64,000 nt of DNA from G963701675 sp963701675 (GTDB lineage: Bacteria > Planctomycetota > Planctomycetia > Gemmatales > Gemmataceae): positions 5,394,001 through 5,458,000 of the forward strand of contig OY969623.1 of the NCBI GenBank assembly GCA_963701675.1, read 5' to 3'. Made by a program: the position numbers and the translations under genes. The notes beneath the pieces are model-generated. The model made no database searches. It had not been told where the DNA came from and saw nothing but the letters and a program-made list of their open reading frames with translations. This document shows positions 25,601-34,830 of the stretch, piece by piece. The stretch's first letter is position 1. The number at the start of each line of letters is the position of its first letter.

Positions 25601-26784
25601 CGCCTGGGGTTTCGGCAGGCGCCCTCGTCCTCCCAAAGATTTTTGGACCCACCGGCGCCTTCCATCCCAGTGGCCAAATCCTTGTCACGGCATCTAACGA
25701 TAACACGGCCCGTCTCTGGGACGTGGCAGCTAAGAAACCCATCGGCAACCCATTGCAACACGAAGGTCAGGTTCTCGCAGTGTGCTTCAGTCCCGACGGC
25801 AAGACAATTCTGACCGGGAGTTCAAACCATACCGCCCATCTTTGGGAAAGTGCCACCGGAAAGCCTAGCGGTCAGCCTTTACGTCATCGCGGTCCGGTTC
25901 ACGCGGTGGCGTTCCATCCGAACGGATCGATTGTCCTCACCGGAAGCGAGGACAACACGGCCAGGCTCTGGGATGCGCGGACAGCAATGCCGCTCTGTCC
26001 GCCATTGCCGCATGGAGACCGCCGCGTCGAGGCAGTGAGTTTCAGCCCGGATGGCACCCAGTTCCGGACCGTCGACGGATACGGAACACTGCGGGTCTGG
26101 GATACGACGACCGCAAAACCGCTCGGTGAACCTCTGCCTTACCCAAGCCGGCGTCACGGCGGCCAGGCCTATGTCGCCCTGAGCTGCGATGGGCGATTCG
26201 TCTTGACCGGTACCGCCGCAGCGCATGCCCTGTTGCGGGAGACGGCCACGGGGAAAACGATCGGCGCACACCTCCAGCACGGGGATGAGATCGAGGCCGT
26301 GGCTCTGAGCCCGAATGGCAAGATCGCACTCACCGGCAGCCATGACCACACGGCCCGCATCTGGGATGCGGTGACTGGCCAACCGCTCGGTCCGCCCCTT
26401 CCCCATGCGGGTCCGGTACGGAGAGTCGCCTTTACTCCGGACGGGCAGATGATTGTGACCGGCAGTCAGGATCAAACCTCCCGACTTTGGGATACCGCCA
26501 CGGGAAAGCCGCTCACACCTCCGTTGAGGCACGAAGATTTCGGCTGGGCGGTTGCCTTCAGTCCCGATGGGAAGACCGTCTTGATGAGCAGCCTTGATCA
26601 CATAGCGCGACTGTGGGAGCTACCGGTCGCGGTCGCAGGAGACGTTGAGCGGATCATTCTTTGGATCCAGGTAACTACGGGGTTGGAACTGGACGATCAA
26701 GGCGTGGTGTGGACACTTGACGCCGGGACTTGGCAGCGGCGTCGCCAGAAGCTCGAACAGCTCGGCGGCCCACCTATACTATGA
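22687..26784 (+). CDS. WD40-repeat Ser/Thr protein kinase
   Basis: This 1365-residue protein starts with a helical region, then a zinc-ribbon motif CPHC(117-120)/CPGC(136-139), a kinase domain (about 163-460), a membrane segment near 475-495 (ASLVSAAALIVVAGLSLTVA) and about 16 WD40 repeats from about residue 590 to 1320, enough for two propellers. Key kinase residues are present: K192 in VALKI, HRDLKPAN (283-290), DFG (324-326) and GTPAYMSPEQ. An in-frame insertion (residues 293-316) between the catalytic loop and DFG is encoded by a palindromic repeat (23568-23634). The propellers probably lie in the periplasm and sense or scaffold partners. Confidence 0.93.
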   Translation: MTESNRTLLPEQAARIDAVCERFKLAYESGRRPQVEDYLGDVPDAERLYLLHELAALEINLRRRSGESVVIDEYVARFPQLDTQWLAVLITPPLDHPVIPSSRHAAAPATSARRIRCPHCHNPIQLIEAQSDEVLCPGCGSSFRVREARHTDTASGSRPLGKYQLLERVGLGAFGAVWKARDSELDRIVALKIPHTGLLTESADLQRFHREARAAAQLRHPGIVTVHSVETLDGLPTIVSDFITGVPLRDLLQVRRLTFRETATLMADVSDAVHYAHTMNVVHRDLKPANILMSFSRERQASADGDPTLAEGSRLNEMTPLIADFGLALRNEAEVTMTIDGHIIGTPAYMSPEQAAGKAHAADARSDVYSLGVIFYELLTGELPFRGSRVMMIHQVLHEDPRPPRKINDKIPRDLETVCLKCLHKEPARRYQTVRELADDVRRWQKGEPVQARPVGALERGWRWCRRNPAVAVASLVSAAALIVVAGLSLTVAIQQSRQAELEAAAASDLRREKQQTQDALDTVDEHRRQQQRLAASLALDRAIALAEQGEFGRGMLWLARSLELAPANATDIQRVARMSLAVWRHEVSTLRVVLEHELGVTGIAISPDGSTVLTGDMFAQLLDGTTGVPLGPPLDGGQGVLSPDGKVVATVVVGAGIQLWDVATRRPIGPSLPHEEGLLVLVFSPDGKILLAGGPEDARLWEVSTGKPIGLPLKYEGANTGILAFSSDGRIVVTADRGDRSLCLWDAGTGKLVKGLKHDDGIHDAAISRDRALLVTGSKDNTARLWEANTGKPVGSPLPHGAPVRAVAFSPDSRLVATGGEDCAVRLWDVATVTPFGPPLMHDAAIQWIAFSPEGQTLVAGSRDGLFTLWDAKSGKAMRRTGKAQTGATLNATGFRRDGRRVVTSSGKNTWLWDTTNGNQVGAPLQHQGYIHAVSFAPDDRTIVTGSWLPAKTGGLGGLFRGGETRFWDAAPGVSAGALVLPKIFGPTGAFHPSGQILVTASNDNTARLWDVAAKKPIGNPLQHEGQVLAVCFSPDGKTILTGSSNHTAHLWESATGKPSGQPLRHRGPVHAVAFHPNGSIVLTGSEDNTARLWDARTAMPLCPPLPHGDRRVEAVSFSPDGTQFRTVDGYGTLRVWDTTTAKPLGEPLPYPSRRHGGQAYVALSCDGRFVLTGTAAAHALLRETATGKTIGAHLQHGDEIEAVALSPNGKIALTGSHDHTARIWDAVTGQPLGPPLPHAGPVRRVAFTPDGQMIVTGSQDQTSRLWDTATGKPLTPPLRHEDFGWAVAFSPDGKTVLMSSLDHIARLWELPVAVAGDVERIILWIQVTTGLELDDQGVVWTLDAGTWQRRRQKLEQLGGPPIL
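22972..22999 (+). repeat. Short tandem repeat of an 8-base unit
   Basis: The unit CATCCCGT occurs three times in a row from 22972, with a degenerate fourth. It lies in the kinase gene, just before the zinc-ribbon coding region. Because the period is not a multiple of three, the encoded peptide does not repeat. A related sequence occurs at about 28907. Confidence 0.6.
23568..23634. repeat. Palindromic element inserted in kinase coding sequence
   Basis: GTTTAGCCGCGAGC (23568-23581) is exactly inverted as GCTCGCGGCTAAAC (23621-23634), with an inner pair GCGAGCG (23587-23593) and CGCTCGC (23609-23615). The 67-base unit is a mobile-type (REP-like) palindrome. It reads through in frame and adds about 21-24 residues to the kinase between the catalytic loop and the DFG motif. 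Confidence 0.8.
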
Positions 26785-27083
26785 CCCACCACCGCCCCGG
26801 CAACGCGGACCAGGCTAAGGCCTCCCTTGCCAGGCTGCGCGAGAGCATGAAGCAGGGTGAGCCATCGGAGGACGCGAAGGCGTTTCTAAAACAAGCGGAG
26901 GCGTTGATCGAGGGGAAGAAGACCCCGACGGGGCTTTCTGGCTGCCAGATCCCCATCCCGCGTTGGCACCCAGCTCCCCCATCTCCCGTGCCGCCGCGCA
27001 TCAAAATGCCACAGGCTCAACATTTTTCCGAGTTTGAGCCAGTGCCCCGTGTCGGAAAGCGCCGCTGCATGACATCTGGTTAA
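26781..27083 (+). CDS. Possible small protein downstream of kinase
   Basis: This reading frame of about 100 residues begins with ATG overlapping the kinase TGA (ATGA). It starts with a helical part, NADQAKASLARLRESMKQ and EDAKAFLKQAEALIEG, resembling the helical tail often found after repeats in planctomycete kinases, and then turns into a proline-rich, low-confidence stretch. It may be a real coupled gene or a relic of a longer kinase tail. The region 27084-27214 holds nothing else that I can support. Confidence 0.35.
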   Translation: MTHHRPGNADQAKASLARLRESMKQGEPSEDAKAFLKQAEALIEGKKTPTGLSGCQIPIPRWHPAPPSPVPPRIKMPQAQHFSEFEPVPRVGKRRCMTSG

Positions 27084-27214
27084 CACATTAACGCGCCGGG
27101 CCACGTCAATAGGCGCCGAACTGTAACCGTCCCATACACATCGTTGAGCCAGTGGATCGCGGTAAAAATCGGCGGAACTCGATGGAAACGACGCGCGCAT
27201 TTGGCCAGTCGCCA

Positions 27215-28006
27215 CTAGTGATTAAACACCGCGTCTTTCAGACCCACATTTAGCTGCAGGTTCACATAGCTGTACGACTCCGCCATGTCACCGTTCGGGT
27301 CGCCGCCGTGGCGGGGCCAGTCGTAGTTTTCGATGCGGATTGGAAGGCGGTTTTCGCGGTCGAAATAGATGACCGAGCGGTAGTAGTCATCCGCGCCGCG
27401 AGAATGCTCCGAGTGAGTGCTCTCGACACGGTAGCAAGACCGGTTGTTGTAGGTGTATTCCCCAATCTGAAACTGCGTCGAATTCGCGCGTTTGGATTGT
27501 TCCCAGCGCTGGCCCACGCGAGTGATCAGGTTGCCGATGCCGGCTTCGCCGATCGTGTGGCGATTATTCTCCATGACGCGCGGATCGCGGAGGTCCAGCG
27601 TGACGAACCCCGCGATGCCCGTGATACCGGTGCCGCGGGCGCGCATCATGTTGCCATTGCGCCCGACCACGTAACACGCTTGCTGCCCTTCGAAATCCTT
27701 CGGACCAAGCCAACGCATGTAAACGCTGAACGGTTGCGTTCGGACTTTCATGTCGACCATGTTGTCCGGTTGGATTTTGCCGCGGAGGCGTTCGCGCTTG
27801 ATGAAGAGGCAAGCGTAATCCTTGACTGACCGATAAGCTTGGCTCGCCTCGGTCAACAATTGCTCGGCCTGTCGTCGGGGTGAGGCCGGCGCCGTGTCCA
27901 TCGGCAACGCCGTTGTTCGCGTCCCGGCCGGTTGGTCCGACGCCAACGAGACACTAAATACGCACAGGAGGTACGCGACACTAGCCAGCCGCACCGGGGT
28001 CGTCAT
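27215..28006 (-). CDS. DUF1571 protein (planctomycete LolA-like)
   Basis: This 263-residue protein has an N-terminal signal peptide (LASVAYLLCVFSVSLASD). Its DUF1571-like domain contains YACLFIKRERLRGKIQP, PFSVYMRWLGPKDFEGQQACYV and YYRSVIYFDRENRLPIRIENYDWP. This family is abundant in planctomycetes and is distantly related to LolA-type lipoprotein carriers in the outer-membrane or periplasmic space. The function is not experimentally known to me. It is likely to be periplasmic. It diverges from the MBL hydrolase gene across a spacer of about 215 bases. Confidence 0.85.
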   Translation of the reverse strand: MTTPVRLASVAYLLCVFSVSLASDQPAGTRTTALPMDTAPASPRRQAEQLLTEASQAYRSVKDYACLFIKRERLRGKIQPDNMVDMKVRTQPFSVYMRWLGPKDFEGQQACYVVGRNGNMMRARGTGITGIAGFVTLDLRDPRVMENNRHTIGEAGIGNLITRVGQRWEQSKRANSTQFQIGEYTYNNRSCYRVESTHSEHSRGADDYYRSVIYFDRENRLPIRIENYDWPRHGGDPNGDMAESYSYVNLQLNVGLKDAVFNH

Positions 28007-28221
28007 CTACTAACTCCAAGGCAATAAGTGGATGAAACGTCGGTGCAGGGCTCGAAGAAAGTACAACGATTGCAGCTATCGTGCCAAACGAAAAATCACG
28101 CAGGGGAGTTCACGCGAGGCAAGATAGGCGAATCGCGGAGGCAGTATTTCACGGGTCACGGCTTCGAGCCTGTATAAATTACACAACGGTATCTGTTCTT
28201 GGAAACCAAACGAGTGCCTGA

Positions 28222-28884
28222 ATGTCGCAATCACTCAAGATTCACACGATCGTGTCTTTCCCGTTTGAGGAAAACACTTACGTGGTTTCGCTGTCCGGTC
28301 GAACCGATGCGCTCGTGATCGACCCTGGCTTGGAACCCGGTTTGATCCTCGATTATCTACGCGAACAAGGTTTGACGCCGGCCGCGATTCTAAACACGCA
28401 CGGGCACGCCGACCACATTGCTGGAAACGCCGCCCTGAAGACTGCTTACGCCGATGCGCCATTGATCATTGGCCGCGGTGAGGCCCATTTGCTGTCGGAT
28501 GCCAGGGAGAACCTCAGCGCCCCGTTCGGCATGCCGATCGTGAGTCCGCCCGCGGACCGCACGGTGGTGGAAGGAGATGTGCTCGAGTTTGCCGGCATCC
28601 CGCTGGAAGTGCTCGACGTGCCGGGCCACTCGCCGGGACACGTCGTGTACCTTTTCCGGGACACACCGCCGGTGCTATTCGGCGGCGACGTGCTGTTTCG
28701 AGGAAGCGTCGGTCGCGTGGATTTTCCACATAGCAACCCACGGCTGTTGTTCGACGGAATCCGCAACAAGCTGTTCGCACTGCCGGCCGACACCGTCGTG
28801 TATTCGGGGCACGGCCCGACAACTACCGTCGGCTTCGAGAAGAGCACCAATCCGTTCGTGGGTGACGGCGCGATTGTGGAATGA
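28222..28884 (+). CDS. MBL-fold metallo-hydrolase (glyoxalase II-like)
   Basis: This 220-residue enzyme has the metal-ligand set of the glyoxalase II / MBL superfamily: THGHADHIAG, GHSPGHVVY, GGDVLFRGSVGRVDFP and YSGHGPTTTVGFEKSTNPFV. The C-terminal helical glutathione-binding domain of true glyoxalase II is missing, so this is the shorter YcbL-like form, with a broader or unknown thioester substrate. It is cytosolic, with no leader. It ends next to a likely bidirectional terminator shared with the convergent gene. Confidence 0.9.
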   Translation: MSQSLKIHTIVSFPFEENTYVVSLSGRTDALVIDPGLEPGLILDYLREQGLTPAAILNTHGHADHIAGNAALKTAYADAPLIIGRGEAHLLSDARENLSAPFGMPIVSPPADRTVVEGDVLEFAGIPLEVLDVPGHSPGHVVYLFRDTPPVLFGGDVLFRGSVGRVDFPHSNPRLLFDGIRNKLFALPADTVVYSGHGPTTTVGFEKSTNPFVGDGAIVE

Positions 28885-28895
28885 CGGTATGAGTA

Positions 28896-28913
28896 ACGGG
28901 ATTATCATCCCGT
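28896..28913. terminator. Bidirectional hairpin between convergent genes
   Basis: ACGGGAT (28896-28902), loop TATC, ATCCCGT (28907-28913). It lies 11 bases after the MBL hydrolase stop and just before the end of the convergent nucleotidyltransferase frame, so a shared terminator is plausible. No strong U tract is visible. Confidence 0.45.
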
Positions 28914-28920
28914 CACTTTG

Positions 28921-29609
28921 TCATTCCGTCATCTTCTCAAGTTCCAGCAACTGTGCTTGCTGCCATACCTCAACCGTTCCGATCGGGAGCCAAAACTTCG
29001 CCTGCACCGGATGGACGGGCTGCTGAACCGCAAGGTCGCTGACGTACTGCGTTACTTCATACTCGTTCCGCGGCGATAATCGTAGTTCGATGGAAAAGAC
29101 TGTCTTCGGAAATAGATAAGCACCGGTATTCGCGAGATGTCGGCCGCTGATGTCCGGTTTTTCCACCAATGTTTCTAGCGTTCCGTCGTGCGCAAGAATG
29201 CGATTCCAAACTGGCGCGGCGTGTCGACGGGATGGACCAACAGTCCTGCGGAGACTTTCGCTAACGCGGCCAAGTCGGCGGCCGCATAGAGATCATCACC
29301 ATTCAGGACCAGGAAGCGGTCGGATTGGACGTGCTCACGGCAACTCCAGACCGCGTCGCCCGTACCGCGCGGATCATCCTGCTTCACGACGATCCAACGG
29401 CCGACGTGTTGCTGTGATTTCAGGTAGGATTCGATTTGATCCGCCAGGTAATGGACGACGACGATGACGCGATCAACCGTGGACGGCAGGGCGCCCAATG
29501 TCCAATCGAGAATCGGCCTGCCCTGAACCTTGAGCAGCGGCTTCGGCGTGGTTTCGGTAAAGGGCCGAAGGCGCGTTCCGAGGCCCGCCGCCAAGATTAC
29601 GGCATCCAT
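28921..29609 (-). pseudogene. Sugar-1-phosphate nucleotidyltransferase, frameshifted
   Basis: The first frame (29175-29609) starts with the hallmark AVILAAGLGTRLRPFT and KPLLKVQGRPILDW and continues through LVLNGDDLYA. The second (28921-29169) continues with LVEKPDISGRHLANTGAYLFP and EYEVTQYVSDLA. Joined, they give about 229 residues of an RmlA/GalU-like NDP-sugar pyrophosphorylase core. The frame changes near 29175: FLR should continue as DGTLETLVEKP, which needs one extra base. It is either an assembly indel or an inactivated gene. The exact sugar substrate cannot be told, and no sugar pathway genes are adjacent. Confidence 0.82.
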
Positions 29610-29842
29610 CGTACGACCGTCCCCCGCGGAGTTTGGTGATCAGCAGGTGTAGGCGATTTTACCCACACGTCCACATTCTCCGGCTTCCGCCTGAAATTGA
29701 TCAAGGTCCACACAATGCGGAGACGAAGATAGTTGCGTGCGTTGCGCCAACTCCCTGTTTTCTGCACAGGGAGACGGCACGGTTGCCGACAGCGCGCGCC
29801 AGAACCCAATTGTTCTACCGAACAGCAAAGGGACGGAAACCG

Positions 29843-30070
29843 ATGCGAAAACTCCTTACCACCGTGGCGGGACTTGGACTTCTTGTGGCCGTAAGCGGAT
29901 GCACCGAAGGCCATCTTTGCGGGTATTGCGATTGCGATCCGGGCCATGACCGCTGCTACTACTACTATGGGCCGGGACTTGTATCCAATTACCATCCCCT
30001 TCACGCCGGCGGCGGTCCAGCCCCCGAACAAGCGCCTCCACCGAAAGTCGAAACCCCGAAAGAGAAGTAA
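29843..30070 (+). CDS. Small cysteine-rich lipoprotein
   Basis: This 75-residue protein has a hydrophobic leader RKLLTTVAGLGLLVAVSGC that ends in a lipobox with the lipidated Cys. The mature part is short, Cys- and Tyr-rich (CGYCDCDPGHDRCYYYY), and has a proline-rich tail. The rest cannot be assigned to a family. Such small lipoproteins are common in planctomycetes. The ATG is preceded by GGGACGGAAAC. It stands alone, followed by the family B repeat. Confidence 0.65.
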   Translation: MRKLLTTVAGLGLLVAVSGCTEGHLCGYCDCDPGHDRCYYYYGPGLVSNYHPLHAGGGPAPEQAPPPKVETPKEK

Positions 30071-30086
30071 CGTTGGCCCTCTCACT

Positions 30087-30150
30087 CAAACGCCGATTAC
30101 GCCGATTTTCGCAGATTCTCAGTGATAATCTGCGTAATCTGCGTTTTGGC
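30087..30150. repeat. Intergenic inverted-repeat element, family B copy 2
   Basis: Terminal inverted repeats AAACGCCGATTACGC (30088-30102) and GCGTAATCTGCGTTT (30132-30146) match at 14 of 15 positions. The unit corresponds in length and sequence to that at 22601-22664. It lies between the convergent lipoprotein and ppk1 genes. Confidence 0.75.
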
Positions 30151-30155
30151 AGCGC

Positions 30156-32405
30156 CTACGCCTGACTTCGCTGCCGGTGCCGACCTTTTTTTTCGCGTGT
30201 CGCCGGCACATCGGGATAACGTATGGGATCCGATGGCGTCTCGACGGGCTTGCCGGCCGCTTTCTGCACTGCCATTTCCCAGAATAATTCCTGGCTCCTA
30301 ACGCGCTGTTGCCCTGCGCGCTGTGTCACTCGCCGATAGCTGCCGTCGGGGAGCAACTCGCGAGCCTTGACATTATCGGCCAGACATGTCGCGAGCACCT
30401 CACGGATCAGCCGCTGCTTGAGTTCCGGTTGTTCGACCGGAAAGATCACTTCGACACGCCGGATGAGATTTCGGTCCATCCAATCGGCGGAGCCAATGTA
30501 GACTTCGGGATCCCCGCCGCCGCCGAAATAGAACACCCGGCTATGTTCGAGGAAACGATCCACGATGGAAATGACACGGATGTTGTCGCTCACACCGGGA
30601 ATGCCGGGACGTAACGCACATATGCCGCGGCAAATGAGATCGACGCGTACACCGGCCTGACTTGCACGGTAAAGCGCTTGCACAATTACCGGTTCGAGAA
30701 TCCCGTTGATCTTGGCGATGATTCGCCCTTCTCGCCCGGCCTTTTGACGCAGGGTTTCCTGCTCGATCTTTTCCACCATGAACGACTGAAGCCGGCTCGG
30801 CGCGACGACGAATTTGCGCCACTGCGGCAACTCGCCGTAGCCGGTGAGATAATTGAACAGCGCCGACGCGTCTTCGCAGAAATCTGGATTGCACGTGAAG
30901 AAGCCTAAATCGGTATAGATACGGGCAGTTTGCGGATTGTAGTTTCCGGTCGCCAAATGCACGTAGCGTCGGATGCCGGCATCCTCGCGGCGGACGACCA
31001 GCGCGATCTTGCAATGCGTCTTCAAGCCGATGAAGCCGAATACGACGTGAACTCCGGCTTTTTCCAACTCGCGGGCCCAAAGAATATTCCGCTCCTCGTC
31101 GAGCCGGGCTTTGAGTTCGATTACGGCCGTCACCTGTTTCCCGTTGTCCGCCGCTCGCTGTAGAGCGTGAACCACAGGTGAGTCGCTGCTCGTGCGATAG
31201 AGTGTCTGCTTGATGGCGAGGACGCGCTCGTCCACCGCTGCCGCTTCGACGAAATCAACCACGGGCGTAAACGACTCATACGGGTGATGAATGAGGATAT
31301 CGCGGTCGCGGATTGCGGCCCAAAGAGTGGGCGCCTGAGCGAATTCCGTTACGGGCTGAGCGGCAAAGGGCGGGTCATGAAGCTGCGGATAACCGGGCAA
31401 ACTGTGCAACTGAAAGAGGCCCGTCAAGTCGAGCGGCCCCGAGATCTGATACACATCCATTGGGTCGAGATCGAGCGCGCGTTGTGAGGTTAAGAATCGG
31501 GCAACTTCGGGCGGTGCGCCGGCCTCGATCTCCAACCGTACGGCGGCGCCGCGCCGTCGCTTGCGCACTTCTTCTTCGATGGCTTTCAACAAGTCTTCAA
31601 CTTCGTCGTCGTCGATTTCGTATTCGCTGTCTCGAATCACTCGGAAGACTGTCGGGTGCATGATCTCTACGCCGGGGAACAACTCTGGAAGGTGCATGCG
31701 GATGACGTGTTCCAGTGCTGCAAACGTATGGCCGCGGTCCGATTTGAGTTGCACGAATCGCGGCAACACGGCCGGAACCTGCACGACCGCGAAGAGGGTG
31801 CCTTGGTTCCTTGGCCGTTGCAGCAACACCGCCAGGTTGAGTGACTTGTTTTGCAAGTGCGGGAATGGATGTCCGGGATCGATCGCCAGCGGCGTAAGCA
31901 CCGGAAAGATCTCGCGGCGAAACACTTCTCGAAGATGAGTGACGTCGCCTTCGGTGAAATCCTTCGGCACGCGGAGCACGATTCCTTCCGCCTCCAGCGG
32001 CGGCAGAACTTCGTTCATGAGACAACGGTACTGTTCCGCCACTAGCTGGCGAACGACTTGGCTAATGCGGTCAAGTTGCTCGGCCGGCGGCATCCGGTCG
32101 GCCCCGGAACCATGCGGAATTCCGGATTGAGCCTTCTGCTGCAGTCCCCCGACGCGAACCATAAAGAACTCATCGAGATTGGATGAGAAGATTGCCAGAA
32201 ACTTGAGCCGTTCGAGCAACGGTACGTTCGGGTCGCTCGCCTCTTCCAGGACTCGGCGATTGAATTCGAGCCAGCTCAACTCGCGGTTTATGTAGAGTGA
32301 CGGGTCGTCAAGCGGCACGGGCGAAGCCAGACCATTAGCGCTGCCGTTGTCGGCATTGCTTGCCGGCGACGGTGATGCCTTTATCGTGGCCTGGCCATCA
32401 CGCAT
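30156..32405 (-). CDS. ppk1: Polyphosphate kinase 1
   Basis: This 749-residue enzyme makes inorganic polyphosphate from the ATP gamma-phosphate. The N-terminal domain is typical (YINRELSWLEFNRRVLEEA, then SNLDEFFMVRV). The catalytic region includes THCKIALVVRRED with the phosphorylated His, YVHLATGNYNPQTARIYTDLG, and DRFLEHSRVFYF. Length matches the family. A short Ser/Ala-rich leader precedes the first domain. No ppx exopolyphosphatase is adjacent. It may support phosphate storage or stress resistance. Confidence 0.95.
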   Translation of the reverse strand: MRDGQATIKASPSPASNADNGSANGLASPVPLDDPSLYINRELSWLEFNRRVLEEASDPNVPLLERLKFLAIFSSNLDEFFMVRVGGLQQKAQSGIPHGSGADRMPPAEQLDRISQVVRQLVAEQYRCLMNEVLPPLEAEGIVLRVPKDFTEGDVTHLREVFRREIFPVLTPLAIDPGHPFPHLQNKSLNLAVLLQRPRNQGTLFAVVQVPAVLPRFVQLKSDRGHTFAALEHVIRMHLPELFPGVEIMHPTVFRVIRDSEYEIDDDEVEDLLKAIEEEVRKRRRGAAVRLEIEAGAPPEVARFLTSQRALDLDPMDVYQISGPLDLTGLFQLHSLPGYPQLHDPPFAAQPVTEFAQAPTLWAAIRDRDILIHHPYESFTPVVDFVEAAAVDERVLAIKQTLYRTSSDSPVVHALQRAADNGKQVTAVIELKARLDEERNILWARELEKAGVHVVFGFIGLKTHCKIALVVRREDAGIRRYVHLATGNYNPQTARIYTDLGFFTCNPDFCEDASALFNYLTGYGELPQWRKFVVAPSRLQSFMVEKIEQETLRQKAGREGRIIAKINGILEPVIVQALYRASQAGVRVDLICRGICALRPGIPGVSDNIRVISIVDRFLEHSRVFYFGGGGDPEVYIGSADWMDRNLIRRVEVIFPVEQPELKQRLIREVLATCLADNVKARELLPDGSYRRVTQRAGQQRVRSQELFWEMAVQKAAGKPVETPSDPIRYPDVPATREKKGRHRQRSQA

Positions 32406-32464
32406 GGTGTCGCTCCATTTATGGGTAACCGTATTTTATCACAACGCTGGGACGGCGTTGAGAA

Positions 32465-33968
32465 CTATCGCCGTTGCACTTCCACGAGCTTGTACGATTG
32501 TTTTCCAAATGTGGCGAGCATTGTGGTGAGCGCCGACAGATCACCCGCTTGATCGGGGCGGCTGGCCCCGAGGCGAATATGCGCACCGTCAAGGGTCGTT
32601 TCATTCCATGCCGCATCCACCGGCACCCATTGCCCGTCGATGATAACTTCGTTCCATGCGTGAGGGCCGAAGGCGCGGGCGTCGTCTCCCATATAGCCCA
32701 ACCCGAAAACCGTGCGCGGGAATGCCGGCGGCACGTGCTAGGGTGGCGAAAAGCAGGGCATACTCGGTGCAAGCGCCTTTCCGGACTTCGATGAGTTGCA
32801 GGACGCGATCGGGCCGAACTTTGTCGTTCGGCTTGATGTAGTCGTTGACGAAACTCACTAGTCTTTCGACCTTGGCCTGCGGTGTTTTGGCATCGCCGAT
32901 CGCTTTTTTGGCGAGGGCCTGCACTTTCTCATGAGATATGGGGAAGTCATGGGCCTCGGCGACGTAGTCCTTGGCATCTTGTTCGCTCGCCGGGAACTTG
33001 CCGCCGGCTGCCGCTCCGGTCTTGCAGATATGTTTTCCGTCGGCCGTCCGTGCGACCGATTGGCGCGGTCCGGACTTGGTCTGCCCGGCCTCTTCCCCGG
33101 CAATCTCGATCACCAGGCCCGTGACTTCGGTCGGGTCGCCCAGGGGTTTGTCGATCTTCACGACACCAAGCACGAAAAGATCGACGCTTTTGTCGTGCTG
33201 TTTCGCGAGCTCTTCCGGTTCCAACCGCAGTTCCACCGCGCCACCTAGCTTGGCCGAGAGTAGACGGCCTTGGGAATCGTATCGCTCGATGGCGGGAACA
33301 CCGATCTTCTCGGACGTCATCTCGACCTCGTGATACGTAACCTTGACGCCGTCGCTGAGACTGGTCTTTGTTGCCAGGACTTTTCGGGTCTCCTTGTCGA
33401 CACGGATCTGCTCCATGTCGAAACTCTTGTTCTCCAAAGTATCCCCAACTTTCGGCCCAAGCCGCAACCAGACACGCGGCAACAGGTCGTCCGTCAGGGT
33501 GTAATCGAGCGAGGCAAGCTTCTTCTGGGCCTTCATACCATCGGCGACCTGTGTGACATCGAATCCGTTTCCGGCACGAATAACCTCCATCTTCAAGCTG
33601 CCGCCGCCGGGTGAAGCTTGCAGCAAGGTCGCCCGCCGAAGGGCAAACGGCGGCGCCGAATCGAATTCCGTAGATTGCTGCACGCGCATCTCGGTCTTCA
33701 CGCCTTCCGAGAGAAAAGCCATGTTGAGATCGATGGACGCCACGAAACTCGGCGCTTTGTCATCCTTGCCCCGCTCAAACATCACTTTCCCGTGGCCGAC
33801 TTTTTTGCCGGCAAGATAGACCCCATACCAATCGGCGCCGAGTGCCTGTTCGACGTCCTTCGGTGTGACTTCGGGCCGTGCGGTCTTCTCTTGTCCACGG
33901 GCCGCTTGAATGCACGCGGCGAAAAGGACGGTAGTCAAAACGGCGGCGGTAATCCGAGGCCGAGTCAT
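32465..33968 (-). pseudogene. Secreted transglutaminase-domain protein, frameshifted
   Basis: The first frame has a signal peptide (ITAAVLTTVLFAACIQAARG), a beta-rich N-domain, and the transglutaminase Cys in RKGACTEYALLFATLARAAGIPA. The second frame continues with TVFGLGYMGDDARAFGPHAWNEVIIDGQWVPVDAAW, holding the catalytic His and Asp. Joined, the protein has about 500 residues. The break is near 32710-32730, where AGIPA should run into RTVFGL. Transglutaminase-like proteins with this layout are widespread in planctomycetes. Their substrates are unknown. Confidence 0.82.
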
Positions 33969-34074
33969 GGAAACTACTCCGTGAAGTTTCTAGAAGATAA
34001 TGCCGTATCGGGGACTGGTAATATCCTACCGTATGCCGGCCGGCTGGCACGACAGCATGCCACGAGGATTACTC

Positions 34075-34830
34075 ATGAATCAAGATCTGCAGGGTCGGGT
34101 TGCGCTGGTGACGGGAGCTTCCCGCGGCTTGGGAGCCGCCATTGCCGTCAAGCTTGCCGCCTGCGGAGCCAAAGTCGGCGTCAATTATTTTGCGACGCCG
34201 CATATGGCAAACGATGTTCTCCGCAAAATCCGCGAATCCGGCGGCACAGCCGAGGGCTTCAAGGCCGACGTCCGCGACGAGCAGGAAGTCGCCACTTTGG
34301 TGAAACAGACGACCCAAGCGTTCGGCCCCATCGACATTCTGGTCATTAACGCCACCGGACCACAACCGTTCATCAGTATCGAAGACTTAACCTGGAGGGC
34401 ATGTCTTGACCAGTTGGAGTTTTTCGTCAAGAGTCCCATCCTGCTCGTACAAGCGGTGCTTGCCTCGATGAAGGCACGGCGTTTTGGCCGAATAATCCAA
34501 CTTGGCTCCGAAGTTTTTGAAGTCGGCGTACCGGAGTTTTCCAACTATGTATCTGCCAAGGGCGCACAACTTGGGCTGACGCGATCCTCGGCGCGCGAAT
34601 TGGCGCCGTGGCAGATCACCGTCAACCTCGTTGCCCCAGGTTGGATCCCTACGGAACGCCATGTCAACGATCCGCAGGAAGCGAAAGATGCCTATGCCAA
34701 AGGGGTGCCAATGCAGCGCATGGGTGTGCCCGCCGATGTTGCCGAGGCCGTGGCGTTTCTCGCTTCCGAGGCGGCGAATTTCATCACGGGGCAGAAGGTA
34801 TCGGTGAACGGGGGAAATACGCTGGAGTAA
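34075..34830 (+). CDS. SDR-family oxidoreductase (FabG-like)
   Basis: This protein of about 251 residues has a Rossmann fold with LVTGASRGLGAAIAV for NAD(P) binding, then LVINATGPQP in place of the usual NNAG, and the active-site Ser and YxxxK in QLGSEVFEVGVPEFSNYVSAKGA. It ends with NFITGQKVSVNGGNTLE. It fits classical short-chain dehydrogenases of the 3-oxoacyl-ACP reductase type. No acyl-carrier or fatty-acid genes are adjacent, so the substrate is open. ATG 34075 with GAGGA upstream is preferred over earlier in-frame starts. Confidence 0.88.
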   Translation: MNQDLQGRVALVTGASRGLGAAIAVKLAACGAKVGVNYFATPHMANDVLRKIRESGGTAEGFKADVRDEQEVATLVKQTTQAFGPIDILVINATGPQPFISIEDLTWRACLDQLEFFVKSPILLVQAVLASMKARRFGRIIQLGSEVFEVGVPEFSNYVSAKGAQLGLTRSSARELAPWQITVNLVAPGWIPTERHVNDPQEAKDAYAKGVPMQRMGVPADVAEAVAFLASEAANFITGQKVSVNGGNTLE

